This document shows, in pieces, positions 7,847 through 14,424 of a DNA stretch of 14,424 nt. The DNA is from an uncultured bacterium (GTDB taxonomy: Bacteria > Oederibacteriota > PGYV01 > CAILUR01). The DNA is taken from contig CAILUR010000083.1 of assembly GCA_903837445.1 (NCBI GenBank), positions 1 to 14,424 of the forward strand, given 5' to 3'. The first letter of the stretch is position 1, and the number at the start of each line of letters is the position of its first letter. The notes beneath the pieces were generated by a model. That model was given only the letters and a program-made list of their open reading frames with translations. It had not been told where the DNA came from and ran no database searches. Made by a program: the position numbers and the translations under genes.

Positions 7847-9790
7847 ATGTCGGAAACCGTAAAATGCCCCAACTGTGGAGATGCTGTTCCAAAGTCCAAC
7901 AGATTCTGTGACAACTGCGGAAACAAGATGGCAAGGGAAGAAAGCAAAAAACCAGAACTTAAAAAAGAAATAGTAAAGAAAGAGGAAGAAAATAAAGATG
8001 AGACAAAAAAACCGGCAGTAGCAGCGGCGAAAGCCGAAAAGCGCGGAACCCGTGCGGTAGATCTTATCGAAACAGTTGAGACGGAAACTTTTGATAGTGA
8101 TGTGTTGACTATTGATGGGGGGTTAAAAAAAGGTTTTATTTTTGACTGGGAAAAAATTATTTTTGCGGGAATTATGCTTATAGCTATTATAAGCAGATTT
8201 ACCGATCTTGGAATAAAACCCCTGCACCATGATGAAAGCATGCATGCTTTTTACGGGTGGAAACTCCTGACAGGTGGCGGCTATGAATACAACCCCATGA
8301 TGCACGGACCTTTCTTATTTCATTTTAATGCGTTAATTTATTTTCTTTTTGGAACAAGCGACTATACTGCCAGAGTTTTACCAGCGATATACGGAGTGCT
8401 CTGTGTGGGCTTAGTTTACTGGCTTAGGTCATATCTGGGAAGGACTGGAGCAATAGTGACAGCGCTCATTATAGCGATCTCACCTTCTTTTATGTATCAT
8501 TCAAGATTTATACGAAATGATATATACATAGCGGGAGATACCCTTTTAATGATTATTGGAATGTTTAAGTTTTTTGATACAAAGAAACCCTGGTGGTTAT
8601 TTTTGGCGGCAATTGGGTTGGGGTTATCGTGGGCAACAAAAGAAGTCACTTATATTACTGTGGCGATTTTTGGTTCCTATTTCTTTTTCCGTTGGCTTTG
8701 GGAGTATTCGATTAGAAATACCGAACGCTTCGGCAGAGAAAACAAGCTCACCTCTACTATTGAATTTTTGACAAAAAAAGAAATCAGCACGCTTATTTAT
8801 GCGTTCTTGATATTTTTTGGAATAAACCTTGTGTTGTACACCACTCTTTTTACAAATCCAAAAGGAATCATTGACGGGTTTACCAAGTCCTTGACCTATT
8901 GGATGGGACAGCACGATGTACACAGAGGCTCACAACCTATTTACTATTACATACTCTTGATGCCTTTTTATGAAACCATTTCGGTGGTGTTTGGAATAAT
9001 CGCATCAGTTGTATATTTAATTAAACAAGAAAAAAGGACGAATTTTAATATCTTTCTTATTTATTGGGCATACGGCGCGGTAGCGGCTTATTCATACGCA
9101 GGCGAAAGAATGCCGTGGCTTATTCTTCATCCACTGCTTCCATTTACCCTGTTGGCAGGCAAATATATTGGAGAGTTAATAACGAAAAAAGATAATGGCT
9201 GGTGGAAACCAGTGGGACTGACTTTAGCAATTATTCTTTCTTTGGCATCCATTCACAGCGCTATAAATCTTTGTTTTTATGGTGCTGGTGCCAATCCAAA
9301 AGAATCCCTTATTTATGTCCAGTCGTCTACGGATACGACAAAAGTGGCTAAAATGATAAAGAATTTCGCGGATGATATAAAGAGCCATCCTGAGCTTGGA
9401 CTTTCTGGTGCTGAAAATCTTGAAATCACCTGTGAGGATTATTGTTCCTGGCCGTATGCTTGGTACTTGCGTGATTTTAAAAAAGTTTCTTATCCGCATC
9501 CAGTAACGGCAAGCGACAGAGGCAGGCCTTTAATTCTTTCGGGAATAGAAGCGGCAGCAGCAGGACACGATGAACAGGTGGCAGCGTTGCTAAAAGACGG
9601 CTATGTGGCGTATAAGTATAAACTCAGAGAGTGGTGGGCAGCGGATGAAAATATGTTTTCAAATATGAGTTTAAAAGATAAAATAACTGCCTTATGGAAA
9701 AGATTTATGTATAGAGATGTTTGGAGTCCACTGGGCTCTTATGATTTTGTGGTGTATGTCCGCAAGGACTTAGAAAAATACTGGAAATAA
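7847..9790 (+). CDS. TIGR03663 / Agl23-like membrane protein, GT39-related, with N-terminal zinc ribbon
   Basis: The 647-residue protein opens with a zinc ribbon (C7, C10, C21, C24), then a Lys/Glu-rich linker (about residues 28-68) and a multi-pass membrane domain from about 103. The residues described as invariant for TIGR03663 are all visible: the DE pair in HHDESMHA (129-130), the HGP tripeptide (153-155), and conserved arginines in TARVLPA (R176) and SRFIRND (R220, R223). Similarity to protein O-mannosyltransferases (GT39) is strongest around the DE loop, which in that family lies outside the membrane and binds the metal or polyprenyl-phosphate sugar. The C-terminal part contains a CSWPYAWYLRDF segment. 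Databases call the family 'flippase activity-associated Agl23', after haloarchaeal glycosylation loci; no enzymatic activity is firmly assigned. AGGAGG (7836-7841) precedes the ATG by 5 bases. It pairs with the DUF2298 gene upstream and is followed 12 bases later by an NHL gene. Confidence 0.88.
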   Translation: MSETVKCPNCGDAVPKSNRFCDNCGNKMAREESKKPELKKEIVKKEEENKDETKKPAVAAAKAEKRGTRAVDLIETVETETFDSDVLTIDGGLKKGFIFDWEKIIFAGIMLIAIISRFTDLGIKPLHHDESMHAFYGWKLLTGGGYEYNPMMHGPFLFHFNALIYFLFGTSDYTARVLPAIYGVLCVGLVYWLRSYLGRTGAIVTALIIAISPSFMYHSRFIRNDIYIAGDTLLMIIGMFKFFDTKKPWWLFLAAIGLGLSWATKEVTYITVAIFGSYFFFRWLWEYSIRNTERFGRENKLTSTIEFLTKKEISTLIYAFLIFFGINLVLYTTLFTNPKGIIDGFTKSLTYWMGQHDVHRGSQPIYYYILLMPFYETISVVFGIIASVVYLIKQEKRTNFNIFLIYWAYGAVAAYSYAGERMPWLILHPLLPFTLLAGKYIGELITKKDNGWWKPVGLTLAIILSLASIHSAINLCFYGAGANPKESLIYVQSSTDTTKVAKMIKNFADDIKSHPELGLSGAENLEITCEDYCSWPYAWYLRDFKKVSYPHPVTASDRGRPLILSGIEAAAAGHDEQVAALLKDGYVAYKYKLREWWAADENMFSNMSLKDKITALWKRFMYRDVWSPLGSYDFVVYVRKDLEKYWK

Positions 9791-9802
9791 GGAGACCATT
9801 AC

Positions 9803-10786
9803 ATGATTGATTTAGCTTTGATGTCTAAGCAAGAGAAAATAATAATTTCGGTTTCACTGGTAGCTGTTTTGGTAGTGTTGGCAATATTTTTAAATCCCAC
9901 AGGAGGAGAGAAAAAAGCTCCTTCGGCTCCGGCAAATGTATTGGCTTCAGGAGGGAGTGGCGGCAGTGGAAACGGGCAGTTTAATATCCCACGCGATATA
10001 GCGTTGGATAAAGAAGGAAATATTTTTGTAGTGGATTCTAAAAATAATAGAATCCAAAAGTTTAATGCGGCAGGAGTTTATACCACAGGTTGGGGAAAAA
10101 TGGGTGACAAAAACGGAGAGTTTAAAGAACCTTGCGGCATTGATATTGATAAAGCAGGCAATGTTTATGTCACGGACACCTGGAACGGAAGGGTGGAGGT
10201 CTTTACAGGTTCTGGGATATTTATACGCCAGATGGGGAAAGATAAAGGAATGTGGGGTCCGCGAGATGCGGCAGTTGACATAAACGGAAATGTCTATGTC
10301 AGTGATACCGGCAACTGTAAAATACTTAAATTTGACAACACCGGAAAACTTGTTGCCACATATGGAAAAAAAGGCCGCGGGAAGCTTGAATTTCAGGAGC
10401 CGTTTGGCATTAAGGCCGCGAAAGATGGAAACATATATATACTTGACAGGAAAAATTATCGCATACAGGGTATGACACCAAATGGACAATATGTGCGAGA
10501 GATTAAGATTGACGGGTGGTCGGAAGGTCAGATAGTAAATGGCTGTTTAATGGAACCATATTTTGATATGGATCCTGCAGGAAAGTTTTTCTATGTGAGT
10601 GACTCTACAAACCACAGGGTTATAAGATATTCTTTCGATGGTAGCAAGAAAAAGATCTTTGCAAAAGATAAAGCAGGTAAGGCTATGTTTTCGTGCCCAC
10701 AGGGCGTAGCTGTTACAGGGGACAAGCGTATTATGGTAACGGATACGAGTTTAAATAAACTGATTACTTTCTCAGACATGGAATAA
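9803..10786 (+). CDS. Membrane-anchored NHL-repeat beta-propeller protein (first of a tandem pair)
   Basis: The 327-residue protein has one N-terminal hydrophobic segment (about 12-30) followed by a Gly/Ser-rich spacer (GGSGGSGNG, 50-58) and six NHL repeats, centred near residues 58-86, 105-134, 150-177, 195-222, 250-276 and 296-322. Each repeat shows the typical pattern of P-x-(D/G)-I-A-x-D, GN(I/V)YV, D-x-x-N-x-R-I-x-K-F. Six repeats are enough to close a propeller. Positive charges precede the membrane segment, so the propeller should face the outside. NHL propellers usually bind protein, sugar or peptide partners; here the setting suggests a scaffold or ligand-binding role in glycan assembly. 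The start at 9803 has AAGGAG (9789-9794); an internal ATG at 9824 (residue 8) is possible but has no good ribosome site. No catalytic motif is recognised. Confidence 0.88.
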   Translation: MIDLALMSKQEKIIISVSLVAVLVVLAIFLNPTGGEKKAPSAPANVLASGGSGGSGNGQFNIPRDIALDKEGNIFVVDSKNNRIQKFNAAGVYTTGWGKMGDKNGEFKEPCGIDIDKAGNVYVTDTWNGRVEVFTGSGIFIRQMGKDKGMWGPRDAAVDINGNVYVSDTGNCKILKFDNTGKLVATYGKKGRGKLEFQEPFGIKAAKDGNIYILDRKNYRIQGMTPNGQYVREIKIDGWSEGQIVNGCLMEPYFDMDPAGKFFYVSDSTNHRVIRYSFDGSKKKIFAKDKAGKAMFSCPQGVAVTGDKRIMVTDTSLNKLITFSDME

Positions 10787-10799
10787 AGGAGAACATAAA

Positions 10800-11807
10800 A
10801 TGGCAAAAAGAAAAGCAAAAGCAAAGAATTCAAAAGGCAAGAAAAAAGCAGGCAAAGGAAATCTTACATTTTTTATTGTTACACTTTTAGTAATAGGGCT
10901 GGTGGTCTTTATAGCTAAAACCAGAAAAGGAGAATTGCCGAAGCTTGTAAGCTCGGAGCTTTTGGCGACTATTGGAAGCACTGCAGATAAAGAGGCGCAG
11001 CTGAATTCTCCAAGAGGAATTGCTGTTTCTCCCGAAGGAAAAATATATTCTGCGGATCTTAAAAATAACAGAGTGAAGATTTTTACTGCTGAAGGAAAAC
11101 CTGCAGGAATAATCGGCAAAGGCGGGAAACAAAAAGGGGAGTTTAACGAACCTTCGAGCGTATCTGTGGATCAGAGCGGAAATGTGTTTGTAGCAGATTC
11201 TGGAAATGGAAAAATCCAGATATTTGATAAAACTGGAAAATATTTGTATGAAATAGGGGGAGTAAAAGCTGGTTTTTATTATCCGAGGAATGTGGTTGTA
11301 AACAAATATGGAATAGCGTATGTAGCGGATACTGGCACCAGCAGACTTCTCAAGTTTGACCGTGATGGAAATCGCATAGGAAATCCTTCAGGGGGAAAAG
11401 GCAAGGCACCTGGTAAATTCAATGAGATTTTTGGAATTGCGTTTGATTCAAAAGGCAAGACATATGCGGCAGATCCTGGAAATAAAAAAATAAATATTTT
11501 TACGCCTGAAATGCAACCTGCTGGCACAATAGTTATAAACTCTTGGAAAGAGAATCCACCATTTTGGCCAATGCTTGTAACTGATTCGAAAGATAGGCTT
11601 TATGTAGTCAGTTCGGGCAAAGGGGAGATAGTAGTTTATGACACTACTGGTAAAAAAGTTATATATCTATGCACACTAAAAAATGATATGACAGGCAAAC
11701 CACTTTTTTCAAGTCCCCTTGGGATAGCGATAGATAAAAATGATGTCCTGTATGTGTCGGATATGCAGAAAAATATCATAGTGAAATTCAAACCTGTAAT
11801 AGATTAA
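10800..11807 (+). CDS. Membrane-anchored NHL-repeat beta-propeller protein (second of a tandem pair)
   Basis: The 335-residue protein has the same architecture as its upstream neighbour and is a clear paralogue. It has a very basic cytoplasmic tail (residues 1-20, mostly Lys, Arg, Ala and Gly), one membrane segment (about 22-39) and six NHL repeats near 66-94, 114-142, 158-186, 206-234, 255-281 and 304-330. The positive-inside rule puts the propeller outside the membrane. Both copies share a sixth-repeat arrangement with a phenylalanine-serine-containing loop before the last blade (AMFSCPQGVAV in the first, PLFSSPLGIAI in the second). AGGAG (10787-10791) lies 8 bases before the ATG, directly after the upstream stop. 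A structural or binding role in surface glycosylation is inferred only from context. Confidence 0.88.
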   Translation: MAKRKAKAKNSKGKKKAGKGNLTFFIVTLLVIGLVVFIAKTRKGELPKLVSSELLATIGSTADKEAQLNSPRGIAVSPEGKIYSADLKNNRVKIFTAEGKPAGIIGKGGKQKGEFNEPSSVSVDQSGNVFVADSGNGKIQIFDKTGKYLYEIGGVKAGFYYPRNVVVNKYGIAYVADTGTSRLLKFDRDGNRIGNPSGGKGKAPGKFNEIFGIAFDSKGKTYAADPGNKKINIFTPEMQPAGTIVINSWKENPPFWPMLVTDSKDRLYVVSSGKGEIVVYDTTGKKVIYLCTLKNDMTGKPLFSSPLGIAIDKNDVLYVSDMQKNIIVKFKPVID

Positions 11808-11840
11808 AAAAGAGTTTTAAATACGACATTCAGGACAGAG

Positions 11841-13091
11841 ATGATAAAAAAAGACAATTTGATTAAAGACAGTATAATTCTTTTTATAGCTACAAATATC
11901 GTGAATTTTTCTAATTTCTTTTTTCACATGCTTGTGAGCAGACCCCTTGGACCTGAAAAATATGGCACACTGGTAACCCTGATATCTTTATTTGGAGTGA
12001 TAGCGACTCCAGCAGGGGCACTACAACTGACCATAGTCAAAAAAACTGCCACCCTTAAAGCAAAAGGGAATATGGCAGGAGTGGAAGGCCTGTTTAAAAA
12101 AAGTTCTATCTGGTTTCTTACTATGGGTGTCCTTGCGTTTGCCGTAATAATGATTTTTTCAGGGTTAATAATGGATTTTTTTAAAATTACGGATAGATGG
12201 TTTATAGTCATAGTGGCGGCCTTAACAGCGGTAAGCATAATGCTTCCCACAGTCCGAGGAATACTTCAAGGACTTCAAAAATTTGTAGCTTTTGGCTTCA
12301 ATTTAATTACTGATGCTTTATTGCGTCTTGGACTCGCTGTGTTCTTTATTTTTTTGGGGTGGGGAGTGTTCGGGGCCTTATCTGCATCTCTGGTCTCGGC
12401 TCTCGTGGCATATGCCATAGGCTTTGCGGCGATACTCTTTCTTTTTAAAAATAAGCAAAAAGATGTTGAAATAATTTCTAAAAAAGAACTTTTGAAATAT
12501 GCTTTGCCTGTACTTTTTTCTATGTTTGGAATGGCTATATTGACCTCGATGGATATCTTTATGGTGAAACATTTTTTTAATCCTGAAGACGCGGGCTTAT
12601 ATTCAGCCACTTCTATTATAGGGAAAGCTTTTCTATATTTTCCGAGTGCCATTGCCATAGCTTTATTTCCAAAGGTGGCTGAAATTCATGCTTTAAATAA
12701 AGATGCTGGACATTTGCTGAACAAAAGTATGCTCATAACCGGAGCGATTACTCTTGTTGGAGGGATTTTTTGTTTCTTTTCCCCAAAAGTGATAATAGGC
12801 ATACTCTTCGGAAGTAAGTATTATAGTATAGCGGATGTGGCCAGATGGTTTGGGTTTGCCATACTGCCCCTTACTCTTTTTAATATTTTAGTAAATTATT
12901 CGCTGGCTATACGCAGATACTTTTTTATCTATGCTATGTTTGCAGGAATTGCTTTATATGCAGCATTGTTGTGGTTCTCACATGCTGATTTTTATCGCGT
13001 TATTTTGAACCTTTTTATCTCATCTTTGTTTATATTTGTTTTAAGCATGATGGAGTTAAAATTAATTAAGCCCAAGCAGAGGTCTATTTAA
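11841..13091 (+). CDS. Wzx/RfbX-type oligosaccharide flippase (MOP superfamily)
   Basis: This 416-residue integral membrane protein has about twelve predicted membrane segments (near 11-33, 42-62, 90-113, 119-139, 152-175, 177-201, 219-241, 251-275, 298-320, 331-353, 359-380, 383-405). Typical polysaccharide-biosynthesis flippase features are the N-terminal SRPLGPEKYGTL segment (33-44) and the mid-protein DIFMVKHFFNPEDAGLYSA stretch (238-256), followed by an ALFPKVAE motif (274-281). Family members move polyprenyl-diphosphate-linked oligosaccharides across the cytoplasmic membrane. Its position between Agl23-like/NHL genes and two glycosyltransferases supports this role. The ATG at 11841 has a modest ribosome site (AGGA, 11832-11835). 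The stop overlaps the next start by one base (TAATG). Confidence 0.9.
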   Translation: MIKKDNLIKDSIILFIATNIVNFSNFFFHMLVSRPLGPEKYGTLVTLISLFGVIATPAGALQLTIVKKTATLKAKGNMAGVEGLFKKSSIWFLTMGVLAFAVIMIFSGLIMDFFKITDRWFIVIVAALTAVSIMLPTVRGILQGLQKFVAFGFNLITDALLRLGLAVFFIFLGWGVFGALSASLVSALVAYAIGFAAILFLFKNKQKDVEIISKKELLKYALPVLFSMFGMAILTSMDIFMVKHFFNPEDAGLYSATSIIGKAFLYFPSAIAIALFPKVAEIHALNKDAGHLLNKSMLITGAITLVGGIFCFFSPKVIIGILFGSKYYSIADVARWFGFAILPLTLFNILVNYSLAIRRYFFIYAMFAGIALYAALLWFSHADFYRVILNLFISSLFIFVLSMMELKLIKPKQRSI

Positions 13092-13846
13092 TGGACTTTA
13101 AGAAACTTTCAATTTTGATGCCTATGTATAATGAAGAGGCTCGCGCGGCATCCAATATATTGGAGACAGACGGATATTTTAAGGAAATGGGCATACAGTA
13201 TGAAATAATAGTTGTGGATGATGGATCGAAAGATATGACTTTTCCAAACGCTGCGACAATGCAAAAAGAACATATAAAGATTCAAAAAATGAGCCGCAAT
13301 CAGGGCAAAGGGCAGGCGCTTAAAGAGGCTTTCAAACACGCGACCGGCGATATAATAATGTTCCTTGACGGAGATTTGGATATACATCCGAGGCAGTTTA
13401 AAGTTTTATTTGATGTCATGGACAAAGAAAATGCGGATGTGGTTATCGGCGCTAAAAGACATCCAGACTCTGTGCTACATTATCCAGTAAAAAGAAAAAT
13501 AATTTCGGCAGGATATTTTCTTATGGTAAAAATTATGTTTGGACTACCTTTGAGTGACACCCAGACGGGAATTAAAATATTCAAAAGGGAAGTTTTAGAC
13601 AAAGTCTTTCACAGGGTGCTTATTAAACGCTACGCTTTTGATCTTGAACTTTTAGTGCTTGCGCATCACTATGGTTTTAAAATATCCGAAGGCCCTGTGG
13701 TGGTGGACTATAAAGGTAATTTTGGGCGTATAAAATTTAAAACTATATTTAAAATGGCTTGGGATACTGTGGCGGTGTTATACAGATTAAAAATCAAACA
13801 TTACTACGATAAAATTAAAACAGATATGGAGAGCAATAAAAAATGA
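13091..13846 (+). CDS. Family 2 glycosyltransferase, DPM1/polyprenyl-phosphate hexose synthase-like
   Basis: The 251-residue GT-A protein contains the nucleotide-sugar motif VVDDGSKD (41-48), the metal-binding FLDGDLD (91-97), the acceptor-side SDTQTGIKIFKRE (155-167) and the KRYAFDLELL segment (179-188). This set and the length match the dolichol-phosphate mannose synthase (DPM1) / AglJ-like branch, which moves a hexose from a nucleotide sugar to a polyprenyl phosphate on the cytoplasmic face. No C-terminal membrane domain is visible, so it should be soluble or peripheral. The product could serve as sugar donor to the GT39-like membrane proteins upstream (inference). The ATG overlaps the flippase stop by one base and has AGAGG at 13078-13082; the stop overlaps the next start (ATGA). 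Confidence 0.9.
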   Translation: MDFKKLSILMPMYNEEARAASNILETDGYFKEMGIQYEIIVVDDGSKDMTFPNAATMQKEHIKIQKMSRNQGKGQALKEAFKHATGDIIMFLDGDLDIHPRQFKVLFDVMDKENADVVIGAKRHPDSVLHYPVKRKIISAGYFLMVKIMFGLPLSDTQTGIKIFKREVLDKVFHRVLIKRYAFDLELLVLAHHYGFKISEGPVVVDYKGNFGRIKFKTIFKMAWDTVAVLYRLKIKHYYDKIKTDMESNKK

Positions 13847-14424
13847 AAAAAGTAAGTATAATAATCCCAGTAAAAGAGATAAATGATTATATAAGAGAGT
13901 CCCTACCATATATTGAGAAACTTGATTATGACAAAAAACTTATTGAAGTGATTGTCCTTCCGGACAATGACGGAAAAATAGAAGGTAATTTTACTTTTTC
14001 ACTAAAAATAATGCCTACTGGACATATTTTTCCAGGAGCTAAAAGAGATTTGGGAATAAAAAATACTACTGGTGAGATAATAGCTTTTATCGATGATGAT
14101 GTTTTTCCAAAAGAAAAATGGTTGAAACGCGCTATTGAAATATTTGAAGAAAGTGAAAAAATAGGTGCTGTAGGCGGACCAGCAGCAACTCCTGAAAACG
14201 ATTCTTTTCTTCAAAAGGTGAGCGGAAACATTTACGCATCTTTTTTAGGTGGGGGAGGGTATCGGTATAGATATATAGCCGAAGCGAGGCGAGATGTGGA
14301 TGACTATCCCTCTTGCAATCTTTTAATTAGAAGAGATGTGGTAGAAAAAATAGGCGGATTTAATACGGATTTCTGGCCGGGGGAAGATACGGTCATATGC
14401 TTAAAAATTGTGAAAGATTTAAAA
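13843..14424 (+). CDS. Family 2 glycosyltransferase, 3' end missing
   Basis: An ATG at 13843, overlapping the previous stop by 4 bases and preceded by GGAGAG (13828-13833), opens a frame that continues for 194 codons to the window edge. The N-terminus reads KKVSIIIPVKE, as in GT2 enzymes. The metal-binding site is IAFIDDD (80-86). Further GT2 hallmarks are VGGPAATP (110-117), a CNLLIRRDVVEKIGGF segment (158-173) and PGED (179-182), the likely catalytic acid region. The usual first DDGS motif is replaced by VLPDND (residues 37-42). This pattern resembles processive or rhamnosyl/galactosyl-type GT2 proteins. The sugar and acceptor cannot be read from the sequence. It probably adds a residue to the lipid-linked glycan made in this operon. 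Confidence 0.88.
   Translation, partial: MKKVSIIIPVKEINDYIRESLPYIEKLDYDKKLIEVIVLPDNDGKIEGNFTFSLKIMPTGHIFPGAKRDLGIKNTTGEIIAFIDDDVFPKEKWLKRAIEIFEESEKIGAVGGPAATPENDSFLQKVSGNIYASFLGGGGYRYRYIAEARRDVDDYPSCNLLIRRDVVEKIGGFNTDFWPGEDTVICLKIVKDLK

Noticed and set aside
9947..10489. Open frame of 180 codons on the - strand
   Set aside because: It is a shadow of the NHL repeats of the first propeller gene; its composition (Ile/Phe/His/Cys-rich) does not look like a real protein.
11802..11818. TTAAAA...TTTTAA inverted repeat between the second NHL gene and the flippase
   Set aside because: The stem is A-T only and short; the flippase gene follows with only 33 bases, so a terminator here is unlikely.

Overview
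The window is an AT-rich, gene-dense segment with every gene on the + strand. It looks bacterial: nearly every start has a clear Shine-Dalgarno sequence (AGGAGG, GGAGG, AAGGAG), neighbouring genes overlap by 1 or 4 bases, and the largest gap holds a textbook sigma70-type promoter. The gene content fits a poorly characterised, probably uncultivated bacterial lineage: a form IV RuBisCO-like protein, plus the DUF2298/TIGR03663 pair that is known mainly from Archaea and Chloroflexi. The phylum cannot be fixed from the sequence alone. No tRNA, rRNA, CRISPR array, insertion sequence or convincing intrinsic terminator was seen.

Region 1 (1-5160) is a compact run of four genes. It starts with the 3' part of a fused M16-family metallopeptidase whose second half has lost the zinc motif. 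A small cupin of the ureidoglycolate lyase (AllA) family follows, overlapping by 4 bases. Next is a membrane PAP2-type phosphatase with an added extracytoplasmic beta-rich domain. Last is a RuBisCO-like protein that overlaps the phosphatase gene by 4 bases; it keeps the lysine-carbamylation/metal motif but lacks several residues needed for CO2 fixation. The joint role of these four genes is unknown.

Region 2 (5161-5376) is the only long non-coding gap. It carries TTGACA-N17-TATAAT and a leader of about 114 nt with small inverted repeats before a GTG start preceded by GGAGG.

Region 3 (5377-14424, running off the end) looks like one transcription unit for making and exporting a surface glycan or glycoprotein. 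In order it encodes a DUF2298 'YYY' multi-pass membrane protein with an internal zinc ribbon; a TIGR03663/Agl23-like, GT39-related membrane protein with an N-terminal zinc ribbon; two membrane-anchored six-repeat NHL beta-propellers; a Wzx-type flippase; a DPM1-like family 2 glycosyltransferase; and a second, incomplete family 2 glycosyltransferase. A reasonable inference is that the cytoplasmic glycosyltransferases build or charge a polyprenyl-linked sugar, the flippase moves it out, the two GT-C-like membrane proteins use it outside, and the propellers act as extracytoplasmic scaffolds or acceptor-binding partners. The paired zinc ribbons and paired propellers make this the most interesting part of the window.
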